Part shown: positions 50,978 through 58,974 of the stretch, in pieces
Layout: each line of letters starts with the position of its first letter
Numbering within the stretch: position 1 is the first letter of the stretch
Made by a program: the position numbers and the translations under genes
The notes under the pieces: model-generated
Database searches by the model: none
What the model was told of the DNA's origin: nothing
What the model saw: the letters and a program-made list of their open reading frames with translations, nothing else
NCBI GenBank assembly: GCA_030433355.1
Contig: JAUIMG010000014.1
Span: 1-64,000 of the forward strand
Direction of reading: 5' to 3'
Origin: Bacteroidia bacterium
GTDB lineage: Bacteria; Bacteroidota; Bacteroidia; Flavobacteriales_E; Vicingaceae
DNA: 64,000 nucleotides

Positions 50978-51574
50978 TTAGAAAGCATTCTTAACATGAC
51001 CCCATGCAGATCCAATTTCTTTTTTAAAGTGATCCCACTTTTCATCTGTTCTGTTATCTAAGTTCTCCAGTGATTTCTTAAACTCAGAAATCTTGTGAGA
51101 TACTTCTTTTCTTTTTTCATCAAACTTTTCTTCCCCTTCCATTTTAGCTAAATTTAGTTGAAGTTTAAACAAATCAAATCGAGTATGATATTGGTCAATT
51201 TTATGCTCGGTTTGGTCGGCCCATGTTTTAACATTTTCCTTACCATCTTTGATGCTTTTACCTAATTCATATTTAACCTCATTAAAACTGTCGTTTAATT
51301 TTTTCTGATTTTCTTTTAATTTGTCCATACTTTCAGCTTTGCCAAGAGCTAATTGAACTTTTAAGTTTTCAATTTTAGATTTCAAATCACTTAAACTTTC
51401 TTCACCATCTTTTTTTAATTCGTTTAAATCTTCACTAACATCATCTAACCAATCTGACATTTCTTTCTTCTTTTCTTCAAAAGCATCTTCAGCTTCTTTT
51501 TTCCCTAGTTGCATTTGAAGTTTTAAAGATTCAGCTTGTGATTTCCAGTCGTTTAATTTTTCTTTTAAATTCAT
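50978..51574 (-). CDS. Long coiled-coil protein with three internal repeats
   Basis: The 198-residue protein has no signal and is almost entirely charged coiled coil. Three units of about 66 residues share LKLQMQLGKKEAEDAFEEKK, LKVQLALGKAESMDKLKENQ and FKLQLNLAKMEGEEKFDEKR, each followed by a Trp/Phe-led linker. This resembles LEA-like or apolipoprotein-like stress proteins. It is probably cytoplasmic and may respond to desiccation or envelope stress, though this is inference. Its 3' end is convergent with the DUF547 gene. Confidence 0.75.
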   Translation of the reverse strand: MNLKEKLNDWKSQAESLKLQMQLGKKEAEDAFEEKKKEMSDWLDDVSEDLNELKKDGEESLSDLKSKIENLKVQLALGKAESMDKLKENQKKLNDSFNEVKYELGKSIKDGKENVKTWADQTEHKIDQYHTRFDLFKLQLNLAKMEGEEKFDEKRKEVSHKISEFKKSLENLDNRTDEKWDHFKKEIGSAWGHVKNAF

Positions 51575-51736
51575 TATTTACTAATTTTTTTAATGGTTAA
51601 TAGTCCTATTAATATACGATTAATAAAGGGATTAACAAAATTTAAGAGAAGAAAATTCTTTTTTAGCTATTTCGGAGAACTTATTTTAATGTTTAATGTT
51701 TGAATGAATAGTTTAAACAAAATTAAAATCAAACTT

Positions 51737-53446
51737 ATGAAACGACAGATTACACTTTTTGCAGCTACTATCCTATTTAGTATAGCTGCTTTTGCTCAAA
51801 ACGCTAGAGTACAAATAATTCATAATTCCGCTGATGCTGCTGCTTCTGTAGTGGATGTATGGTTGGACAATACGAAAATTTTAGACAGTCTACAATTTAG
51901 AGAGGCATCTCCATTTATTAATGCTCCAGCAGGAGTTAGTTTTGATATAAGAATAAAAGCTGCAGGTAGTTCAGATACAATCAATCCTGTTTTCTTAACT
52001 TCTTTTAACCTTCCTGCTAATGATACTTTTGTAGTTGTTGCAAATGGAATTCTAAGTACAACAGGTTATTCTCCTGCTCCTGCTTTTGGACTAGATGTTT
52101 TTGCTTTAGGTAAAGAGGCAGCCACATCTAGTACTGTAACAGAAGTATTGGTATATCATGGTTCTACGGATGCTCCAACAGTGGATGTATTCGAATCATC
52201 AGTTCCTGCAGGAACCATAGTAAACGATATTTCTTATGGACAATTCCAAGGGTATTTAGGATTAACTACGGCAGACTACGATTTACAAATTAGAAATCAA
52301 AATAATAGTGCGATTGTTGCTGCATATAACGCTCCTTTGAGCACTCTTACTCTAGGTGGAGAAGCAATAGTTGTGTTAGCTTCAGGATTTTTAAACCCTG
52401 CAGCTAATTCAAATGGACCGGCATTTGGTCTTTATGCTGCGCTAGCATCAGGAGGACCATTAGTAGCGCTTCCTGTAGATACGATTCCAACTGCAAGAGT
52501 TCAAGCAATTCACAATTCAGCTGATTTAGCTGCTGAATATGTAGATGTTTATTACAATGAAACTTTATTATTAGACAACTTCCAATTTAGAAATGCATCA
52601 CCATTTGTAGATGTACAAGCGGGAGTTGATTTTGAATTAAGTATAGCTGACTCAGCAAGTTCAGATACCACAACTGCGATAGTTAAATTTACATATAACT
52701 TACAAGAAGATAGTACATATATTCTTATTGCAAACGGTATCGTAAGCCCAACAGGATACTCTCCTGCTACACCTTTCAATATTGATGTATTCGGTTCTGC
52801 TAGAGAAACAGCTGTTGGAGGTATGATGACGACAGATGTATTAGTTTACCATGGTGCTACAGATGCTCCTGCTGTAGATGTTAATGAAACTTCTGTACCT
52901 GCAGGTTTAATAGTAGACAGTATAACTTATTCTGATTATGCAGGATATTTGGGATTATCTACTGCAGATTACGTTTTAGATATAAACTTAAATTCTAATG
53001 CAGCTTTAGTTGGTACTTATTCTGCTCCTTTAAGCACTTTAGGTTTGGGTGGACAGGCAATTACTGTATTAGCTTCAGGTTTTGTAACACCAGCTTCTAA
53101 CTCTAACGGTCCTGCTTTTGGCTTATGGGTAGCACTATCTTCCGGTGGAGCTCTAGTTCCATTAAGCAACATTACTTCATTAAATGAAATTGATGCTGCT
53201 TTAAATAGTGCTATCAATTTATATCCAAATCCATCTAATGGTAATGTTCAATTATCTTTTGATAATTTAGATGAGCTACCAAGACAAATGGATGTAATAG
53301 ATTTAAACGGTAGAGTAGTAAGAGAGATTAGTGTTGAAAATCAAAATACACAAACTTTAAACTTACAAGATTTAAGTAGAGGAACTTATTTAGTAAGATT
53401 CATAGGAAACAATGGTGTTGCTGTGAAGAGAATTATTATTCAATAA
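51737..53446 (+). CDS. DUF4397 surface protein with T9SS sorting domain
   Basis: I choose the Met at 51737 (MKRQITLFAATILFS), giving a proper signal peptide (AAFAQ). Two homologous segments of about 230 residues each have two DUF4397 units (ARVQIIHNSADAAASVVDVW/ARVQAIHNSADLAAEYVDVY; VLVYHGSTDAPTVDV/VLVYHGATDAPAVDV). The last 80 residues are a type A T9SS sorting domain (INLYPNPSNGNVQLSFDN, LSRGTYLVRF, KRIIIQ). The protein should cross the outer membrane through the T9SS and attach to the surface. A terminator follows. Confidence 0.93.
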   Translation: MKRQITLFAATILFSIAAFAQNARVQIIHNSADAAASVVDVWLDNTKILDSLQFREASPFINAPAGVSFDIRIKAAGSSDTINPVFLTSFNLPANDTFVVVANGILSTTGYSPAPAFGLDVFALGKEAATSSTVTEVLVYHGSTDAPTVDVFESSVPAGTIVNDISYGQFQGYLGLTTADYDLQIRNQNNSAIVAAYNAPLSTLTLGGEAIVVLASGFLNPAANSNGPAFGLYAALASGGPLVALPVDTIPTARVQAIHNSADLAAEYVDVYYNETLLLDNFQFRNASPFVDVQAGVDFELSIADSASSDTTTAIVKFTYNLQEDSTYILIANGIVSPTGYSPATPFNIDVFGSARETAVGGMMTTDVLVYHGATDAPAVDVNETSVPAGLIVDSITYSDYAGYLGLSTADYVLDINLNSNAALVGTYSAPLSTLGLGGQAITVLASGFVTPASNSNGPAFGLWVALSSGGALVPLSNITSLNEIDAALNSAINLYPNPSNGNVQLSFDNLDELPRQMDVIDLNGRVVREISVENQNTQTLNLQDLSRGTYLVRFIGNNGVAVKRIIIQ

Positions 53447-53466
53447 GCTACTTTAAACTCTAGATA

Positions 53467-53499
53467 AAGGGGATTTGCGTTGCAAGTCCCCTTTTTTTG
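53467..53499 (+). terminator. Terminator after the T9SS protein gene
   Basis: GGGGATTTGC pairs with GCAAGTCCCC (one wobble), followed by seven T. Confidence 0.88.
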
Positions 53500-53511
53500 T
53501 TCTTTTACAAA

Positions 53512-54276
53512 ATGAAAAATATTTTATTGCTTGTATTAATAAGCATGAGTACCTTTTTATATGGATCTAATGGAGATAGTTTAGATCATAGTTTTGATAA
53601 TAGACCAATAATTTATTTTCATGGAGGAATTTCGATGCCTGTAGGAGACTTTGGTGCCAATAAAGATGTTAGAAATTCTGATGGCTTTGCAGAAAATGGA
53701 AGATCCATAGGCTTGGGTTTTATTTTACCACTAGCTAAAGGAATAAATCTTGATTTGGGCTATTCTAATAGAAGCTATTCTATTGATAGAGTTTCTTTTG
53801 ATAAGATAACTGAAAGTGAGTTTAAAAGTAATTCTACTGTCCCAATTACAAACCAATTTAAATATACATCAGATTTTGGTTCTTATCAAAATTCTAATAT
53901 TACGGCAGGATTCAAGATTGACGCCAATATAAATGAACAATTTCAATTCTTCTTTACTCCGGCAGTAGCTTTTTCTTGGTTAAAAGTTCCCGATGTTGGT
54001 ATAGGAGTAAAAGATTCCTTATTTGAAATTACATCTAAGCAAAGCTCTGAAAGAACGTTTGATGTTTCTTTTTCGCTGGAGTTAGGAGCCATTTATCAAA
54101 TTAGTGAAGATCTTGGTCTTAGTTTAAAAATGGATTATATCAAAGCTTTGCATGAGACTGAAGTTGTTGTGAATACTGACAGTAATTTAACTGGATCGAC
54201 TACAGAAACTCTTAAGGAGAATATTGATTATAGCGCTTTAACATTTTCATTAGCCATCTATTTTCGCTTAAAGTAA
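53512..54276 (+). CDS. Outer-membrane beta-barrel protein
   Basis: I choose the Met at 53512 rather than the TTG at 53497, since MKNILLLVLISMSTFLYG is a clean signal peptide. The mature region has barrel strands (PIIYFHGGISMPVGDFG, INLDLGYSNRSYSIDR, FQFFFTPAVAFSWL) and a terminal aromatic strand (SALTFSLAIYFRLK). It probably forms an outer-membrane barrel of about ten strands. The specific role is unknown. Confidence 0.75.
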   Translation: MKNILLLVLISMSTFLYGSNGDSLDHSFDNRPIIYFHGGISMPVGDFGANKDVRNSDGFAENGRSIGLGFILPLAKGINLDLGYSNRSYSIDRVSFDKITESEFKSNSTVPITNQFKYTSDFGSYQNSNITAGFKIDANINEQFQFFFTPAVAFSWLKVPDVGIGVKDSLFEITSKQSSERTFDVSFSLELGAIYQISEDLGLSLKMDYIKALHETEVVVNTDSNLTGSTTETLKENIDYSALTFSLAIYFRLK

Positions 54277-54312
54277 AAAGCCCGCTGATGCACTAGGTAC
54301 AAACAACGGGCT
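54274..54312 (-). terminator. Terminator on the minus strand
   Basis: AGCCCG (minus) pairs with CGGGCT, with a 22-base intervening loop, and is followed by a five-T run. It would end minus-strand transcription from the miaA/TPR operon about 190 bases past the last stop. That separation leaves a long untranslated 3' region that could include a small RNA. Confidence 0.6.
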
Positions 54313-54327
54313 CCAACCAAACCAACC
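54313..54327 (-). other. G-quadruplex-type motif GGTTGGTTTGGTTGG
   Basis: On the minus strand four GG pairs separated by TT, TTT and TT form a two-tetrad G-quadruplex pattern, one base different from the thrombin-binding aptamer core. It sits directly before the terminator stem of the miaA/TPR transcript, at the end of a 226-bp non-coding gap. It may be a chance pattern. Confidence 0.4.
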
Positions 54328-54502
54328 CTTAATATCTTACATACATAATACACTCATTATCAGACTTTGTTTGATAACAAGCATACTTTTTTTTGTAAAA
54401 AAAGATTGGATTTAAGCTAAGCTAATTCCTTGTATTTAATCGATGAAATAAGTTATTTTATCGACGAATGGTGTAAGTGTGTTTTTGTAAAGAAATTAAA
54501 GA

Positions 54503-54829
54503 CTACTGCAGGTCTTCAATAAGCCACAGCGCTTCTTCTAGTTCCCCTTTGGCTTTATTGTCTTTTTGTTCATCTGCTAATTTTATACCATGGGTATAGA
54601 TGCTTCTTGCGTCATCCATTCTGTCAACCTTTTCGTAAAGTTGTCCTAGTTTATAGTACGCACCCAGATATTTAGGGTCGTCTTTTGTAAGTTGCTCAAT
54701 AATTTGAGTTGCTTCTTTATCTTTCCCTTCTTTTTCATATTCAAGGGCAAGCGCGTAAGTAAGAAAACTATCTTTAGGATCAGTTTTCAACATTTTTTTT
54801 ATTTCTTCAACTCTACTCAAAACTTTCAA
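54503..54829 (-). CDS. Small TPR protein
   Basis: The 108-residue protein has two or three TPR units (DPKDSFLTYALALEYEKEGK, DDPKYLGAYYKLGQLYEKVD, MDDARSIYTHGIKLADE). It starts with TTG, overlapping the miaA stop by four bases (TTGA). It is likely cytoplasmic and mediates protein contacts; no specific partner is apparent. It is the last gene of the tRNA-biology operon. Confidence 0.85.
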   Translation of the reverse strand: MKVLSRVEEIKKMLKTDPKDSFLTYALALEYEKEGKDKEATQIIEQLTKDDPKYLGAYYKLGQLYEKVDRMDDARSIYTHGIKLADEQKDNKAKGELEEALWLIEDLQ

Positions 54830-55734
54830 ATTCTATTGCGAATATATTGAATGATTTCGGTTTTATCGTTTTGTTGAAACCATTTTATGTCTTTATCTTT
54901 TTTAAACCATGTAAGTTGTCGCTTTGCATAACGCCTACTATTTACTTTTATTTTTTCAATAGATTCTTCTAGTGTTTTATTTCCGTCAAAAAAATCAAAT
55001 AATTCGATATAACCAACAGTTTTTAAAGCATTATGCATTCTAAATGGTAGAACAGATTTAGCTTCATCTATTAGACCTTGCTCTATCATTTTGTCTACTC
55101 TGCTATTTATTCTTGCATATAAGGTTGGCCTTTCCATTTCAAGACCTATCTTTATTACATTAAAGTTTCTTTTTCTTTTTTTACCTTTTCTTAATTCAGA
55201 GTACTTTTTACCACTGAGCTTGCAGACTTCAATAGCTCGAATAAGTCTCTTACTATTTTGTTGATCAACCGTAGCGAAGTATTCAGGGTCTAAGTTTTTT
55301 AACTCCTTCTGTAGCGAAAGAATGCCATCCTCCTCCAATTGTTGTTTTAATTCTATTCTTAACTTCTCATCAGCAGTAGGAAGGTCTTCATCAAAGCCAT
55401 CAATTAATGCATTGACATACATGCCTGAACCACCGCAAAGAATTGCTATTTTATTGGTTTTGAAATATATATCAAGTGCTTTTAATGCCTCTTTTTCATA
55501 CTTAGTAGCATTGTACTCTTCTGAAATATTTAAATTGCTTATAAAGTGATGTTTCGCCTCGGAAAGTTCTTTTGCATTTGGTTTTGCAGTACCAATATTC
55601 AATTCTTTATAAAACTGTCTTGAATCTGAAGAAAAAATTTCAGCACCAAACTCCTTGGCAATTTTTATAGATAGGGAAGTTTTTCCCACTGCCGTAGGAC
55701 CAATAATAACAATTAAAGTGGGTTTGTTTTCCAA
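54826..55734 (-). CDS. miaA: tRNA dimethylallyltransferase MiaA
   Basis: The 302-residue protein has the P-loop GPTAVGKTSLSIKIA and the SSDSRQFYKELNIGTAKP block, then CGGSGMYVNALIDGF and QNSKRLIRAIEV. MiaA adds a dimethylallyl group to A37 of tRNAs reading UNN codons. Length is normal. It overlaps the TPR gene downstream and lies five bases after the pRiA4b-like gene. Confidence 0.96.
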   Translation of the reverse strand: MENKPTLIVIIGPTAVGKTSLSIKIAKEFGAEIFSSDSRQFYKELNIGTAKPNAKELSEAKHHFISNLNISEEYNATKYEKEALKALDIYFKTNKIAILCGGSGMYVNALIDGFDEDLPTADEKLRIELKQQLEEDGILSLQKELKNLDPEYFATVDQQNSKRLIRAIEVCKLSGKKYSELRKGKKRKRNFNVIKIGLEMERPTLYARINSRVDKMIEQGLIDEAKSVLPFRMHNALKTVGYIELFDFFDGNKTLEESIEKIKVNSRRYAKRQLTWFKKDKDIKWFQQNDKTEIIQYIRNRI

Positions 55735-55739
55735 TTTTT

Positions 55740-56270
55740 TTATTGATACTCCTCATAGTCATCTAAAGAGTCAAATTGGTCATTACTCATCCAATCATCG
55801 TCTTCTTCTTCATTCATCATTTTTTCTAAAAGTGCCGATCGTAAAAATTCCTCAGGGTCTTCTTCTTCATTTGCTCTGTCTGATTCTTTAGGAGCCTCTC
55901 CAAAACTATTGATAAGGAGGTACTTTTCTTTCACTGCTTCTTTTTGGTCAAGTACCTCTAAACTAAACTCCCATTGGTGAAGAAAATCATAGGTGTAATC
56001 TAATAAGTCTCCGATATTACTTAGTACATCTTTTACTTTAAAATCCGTCATTAGATTAGAATCTTCATCTAATTTTTCTAAATGGTATTCACTTGCAATC
56101 GACAGATTATCATCGAACTTGGTAAAGTTTGCCATTTGTTCTCCACTAAAACTAAAAACTTCCAAAATGGCCTTATGCAGCTCTACCAAGCTTGCATCTA
56201 CATTGATTTGAATATCTCTATAAATTATTTCCTTATCGGAAAGTAAAACCTTGATAATTAGAGAAGTCAT
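55740..56270 (-). CDS. pRiA4b ORF-3-like (IS1096 passenger-like) protein
   Basis: The 176-residue protein matches the plasmid pRiA4b ORF-3 family: an N-terminal beta-grasp region (IIYRDIQINVDASLVELHKAI), FSFSGEQMANF and YTYDFLHQWEFSLEVL, then an acidic tail. The name comes from a plasmid and the IS1096 passenger gene, but here it is embedded in a tRNA operon with no transposase or ends, so it is a chromosomal housekeeping member. Function unknown. It overlaps the cca stop by four bases (ATGA). Confidence 0.88.
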   Translation of the reverse strand: MTSLIIKVLLSDKEIIYRDIQINVDASLVELHKAILEVFSFSGEQMANFTKFDDNLSIASEYHLEKLDEDSNLMTDFKVKDVLSNIGDLLDYTYDFLHQWEFSLEVLDQKEAVKEKYLLINSFGEAPKESDRANEEEDPEEFLRSALLEKMMNEEEDDDWMSNDQFDSLDDYEEYQ

Positions 56271-57685
56271 AACTTTATTTCTTTGGAATAAACACCCATC
56301 TTTTTAGCCTCTTTCACTAAAAATTCCAGTGCTTCAGATTTATCATTTTTAATTTCACCGTCTAAAATTGCCTCTTTGATTTTACTTTTCAATAAGCCAA
56401 CTTCTTTAGAAGGTGCAAGATCAAAATACTCCATAATTTCTTCACCACTTATTGGCGGTTGGAAGTTTCTTAATCGATCTTTTTCTTCAACTTCTACCAG
56501 TTTCTTTTTAACTAATTCGAAGTTTTCTAAATAACGCTTTTGTTTTTTTTTATTCTTCGTTGTTATGTCTGCTGAACACAATAGCATTAAGTCTTCAATA
56601 TCTTCTCCTGCTTCAAAAATTAGCCTTCTCATTGCAGAATCCGTAACAGTTTCTTTAACCAAAGCTATAGGCCTCAAATGTAAACGAACTAGCTTTTGAA
56701 CGTATTTCATTTTATGATCTAGAGGCAACTTTAGTTTTTTAAATATCTCAGGAGTCATTCTAGCACCTAAATCCTCATGTCCATGAAAAGTCCATCCTTG
56801 TTTAGGGTCGAAGCGCTTTGTTGGGGGTTTAGCAATGTCATGCAATATAGCCGACCATCTAAGCCATAAATTATCCGTGTTTTTAGAAAGTCTATCCAAA
56901 ACTTCTAAGGTATGATAGAAGTTGTCTTTATGACTTAGACCATTTAGTTGGTCTACTCCCTGTAGCTTCGACATCTCTTTAAAAATGATATCTAGCAAAC
57001 CTGTATTAAAAAGAATCTTAAAACCAATAGATGGAACAGGGGAGAGAATGATTTTATTTAGCTCTTCTGTAATTCTCTCTTGAGAAACAATTTTGATTCT
57101 TTCTTTTTCTTTTTCGATTGCTTTCAAGGCCTCATCAGCAATAGTAAATCCTAGCTGAGAGGCAAAACGAATTGCTCTCATCATTCGCAATGGGTCATCA
57201 GAAAAAGTAATCTCTGGATCTAAAGGAGTGCGGATTATTTTATTTTCTAGGTCCTTCATCCCATTAAATGGATCCAATAATTCACCGTAATTAACTTCAT
57301 TTAGGCTAATAGCCATGGCATTTATAGTAAAATCTCTTCTATCTTGATCTTCCTCTAAAGTGCCATCTTCTACAAGTGGTTTCCTAGATTCCTTTCTGTA
57401 AGACTCTTTTCTAGCTCCAACAAACTCAATTTCCCAGCCATCATGTTGAAACATGGCAGTACCAAAATTTTTAAAAATCTTTACCTTTTTCTTTGAATTA
57501 AGTTGTTTCGCTAATTCATTAGCTAGCTCTATGCCACTTCCAATACAAACAATATCTATATCCTTACATTCTCTGTTTAAGATAGAATCTCTTACATAGC
57601 CGCCAACAACATAGCTTTCTACTCCAATAGATTGGGCGGCCTTTGCAATACTTTTGAAGATGGGATGTTTGATGGACTTAAGCAA
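56267..57685 (-). CDS. cca: CCA tRNA nucleotidyltransferase with HD domain
   Basis: The 472-residue protein starts with TTG (LKSIKHPIFKS). The head domain has VVGGYVRDSILNRECKDIDI with the catalytic DxD, RRDFTINAMAIS and the DDPLRMMRAIRFASQLGF block. A C-terminal HD phosphohydrolase domain follows (LRWSAILHDIAKP, FHGHEDLGA). It adds or repairs the 3' CCA of tRNAs; the tRNA-His in this window does not encode CCA. It starts the operon, with a TAAATTTG box 15 bases upstream. Confidence 0.95.
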   Translation of the reverse strand: MLKSIKHPIFKSIAKAAQSIGVESYVVGGYVRDSILNRECKDIDIVCIGSGIELANELAKQLNSKKKVKIFKNFGTAMFQHDGWEIEFVGARKESYRKESRKPLVEDGTLEEDQDRRDFTINAMAISLNEVNYGELLDPFNGMKDLENKIIRTPLDPEITFSDDPLRMMRAIRFASQLGFTIADEALKAIEKEKERIKIVSQERITEELNKIILSPVPSIGFKILFNTGLLDIIFKEMSKLQGVDQLNGLSHKDNFYHTLEVLDRLSKNTDNLWLRWSAILHDIAKPPTKRFDPKQGWTFHGHEDLGARMTPEIFKKLKLPLDHKMKYVQKLVRLHLRPIALVKETVTDSAMRRLIFEAGEDIEDLMLLCSADITTKNKKKQKRYLENFELVKKKLVEVEEKDRLRNFQPPISGEEIMEYFDLAPSKEVGLLKSKIKEAILDGEIKNDKSEALEFLVKEAKKMGVYSKEIKL

Positions 57686-57699
57686 AATTTAACTTTCTG

Positions 57700-57707
57700 C
57701 AAATTTA
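57700..57707 (-). promoter_or_regulatory. -7 promoter box TAAATTTG for the cca operon
   Basis: An exact TAnnTTTG match on the minus strand, 15 bases upstream of the cca start and 10 bases before the tsaC stop codon (57718). Confidence 0.6.
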
Positions 57708-57717
57708 CAATTATTGC

Positions 57718-58293
57718 TTACTTACGAAGAATTTCAACCTCACCATTAGTCATAATCTTCATAATTTTTGAAGGTTTACCGCTCAAATTTTTAGCATACT
57801 CTTTAGGAATAACAAAATCGCAAGAATTAATGATCTCTTGAGAAATATTTTCAAAAGAGAGGGGAGCTACTTCTCCTGATCTATTTGGAGAAGTTGAAAT
57901 GATAGGTCTATTGAGTCTTTTAATGATTTCTTTACTTATTCCGTCTTTCATATATCTTACAGCAACACTTCCATCATCTTGAAGTAATTCCTTTGGCAAA
58001 GCGCTATTTGCCTCTAAAACTAAAGTTAAGGGGGAGTTAGCATAGTCAATAATATCCCAAACTAAATCCGGAACATCTTTTACAACTTGTTGCAACATAC
58101 GATCAGATTCTACCAAAACGATAAAGCCTTTGTCTAATTCTCTTCCCTTAATACTTTTTACTTTATTCAAAGCGTCTACGTTAAAGGCATCACAGCTTAA
58201 ACCATAAATAGTATCTGTTGGACATAAAATAATTTGACCAGACTTAAGTTTATTAACAGCTGAATCAATAATCTCTTTTATTTTAACATCCAT
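57718..58293 (-). CDS. tsaC: L-threonylcarbamoyladenylate synthase (TsaC/Sua5/YrdC)
   Basis: The 191-residue protein has the YrdC fold: GQIILCPTDTIYGLSCDAFN, SIKGRELDKGFIVLVESDRM, then SPLTLVLEAN and RPIISTSPNRSGEVAP. It makes threonylcarbamoyl-AMP for t6A37 of tRNAs reading ANN codons. It is about 32 bases from the cca start, so the two may be co-transcribed or cca may use its own promoter. This short form lacks the Sua5 extension. Confidence 0.95.
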   Translation of the reverse strand: MDVKIKEIIDSAVNKLKSGQIILCPTDTIYGLSCDAFNVDALNKVKSIKGRELDKGFIVLVESDRMLQQVVKDVPDLVWDIIDYANSPLTLVLEANSALPKELLQDDGSVAVRYMKDGISKEIIKRLNRPIISTSPNRSGEVAPLSFENISQEIINSCDFVIPKEYAKNLSGKPSKIMKIMTNGEVEILRK

Positions 58294-58325
58294 GAATTCT
58301 AACTATTTGAACGTGCTGAATTACT

Positions 58326-58333
58326 TAATTTTG
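58326..58333 (+). promoter_or_regulatory. -7 promoter box TAATTTTG for the DUF4294 gene
   Basis: An exact TAnnTTTG match ends five bases before the ATG, implying a leaderless transcript. Confidence 0.55.
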
Positions 58334-58338
58334 AAGGG

Positions 58339-58971
58339 ATGACAAAGTTAATGGGCAGAGCAGTATTATTTTTAATTATCTGCCTAAGTTTTTCTTTAAA
58401 AGTGCTTTCTCAACCTGTATTAGATAGTTCTACTATTTTAAGAACCTCGATTTTTCAAGGTGACACTATTCCTTATTTTCCAATGGAGGCGGTTACCATT
58501 TATTCTCCAAGAACCTTTAAAAGTAGAAGTGAAGCGAAAAAATACGGGAGATTAAAACGCTATGTTGTTAAGGTTTACCCTTATGCCGAAGTTGCCGGAG
58601 AAATGCTTCGGTATTTTGATGATACATTGAAAACCTTTAAAAATGAAAAGAAAAGGAAAAAGTATTTGAAGAAAGTAGAGGAGGAGCTTAAAGAAGAATT
58701 TAGTGGAGAGTTGAAAAAATTAACCATTAAACAAGGAATTATTCTCATTAAGCTAATAGATCGAGAAACTGGAAATACTTCTTATGATTTGATTAAGGAG
58801 TTGAGAGGTTCATTTTCTGCTTTTGTTTGGCAGTCTTTAGCTCGTTTGTTTGGCTCTAATCTAAAACTTGAATATGATTCTAATGGCGAAGATGCTATGA
58901 TTGAAGAGATTGTTCAGCAAATAGAGAATGGGCAAATTCCCTATAAAAAGAGAAAAAAGATTAAGAAGTAG
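58339..58971 (+). CDS. DUF4294 exported protein
   Basis: The 210-residue protein has a signal peptide (SLKVLSQ) and a DUF4294 domain: PYFPMEAVTIYSPRTFKSRS, YGRLKRYVVKVYPYAEVAGE, and the C-terminal DRETGNTSYDLIKELRGSFS and FVWQSLARLFGSNL. The family is nearly limited to Bacteroidota and has no known function. It may start at the first ATG (leaderless) or the Met five residues in. Its stop is three bases from the end of the convergent SpoIIE gene. Confidence 0.88.
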   Translation: MTKLMGRAVLFLIICLSFSLKVLSQPVLDSSTILRTSIFQGDTIPYFPMEAVTIYSPRTFKSRSEAKKYGRLKRYVVKVYPYAEVAGEMLRYFDDTLKTFKNEKKRKKYLKKVEEELKEEFSGELKKLTIKQGIILIKLIDRETGNTSYDLIKELRGSFSAFVWQSLARLFGSNLKLEYDSNGEDAMIEEIVQQIENGQIPYKKRKKIKK

Positions 58972-58974
58972 TTT

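Noticed and set aside
55740-56270. The pRiA4b ORF-3/IS1096-like gene as a mobile element
   Set aside because: No transposase or inverted ends are visible, and it overlaps housekeeping tRNA genes by start/stop codons.
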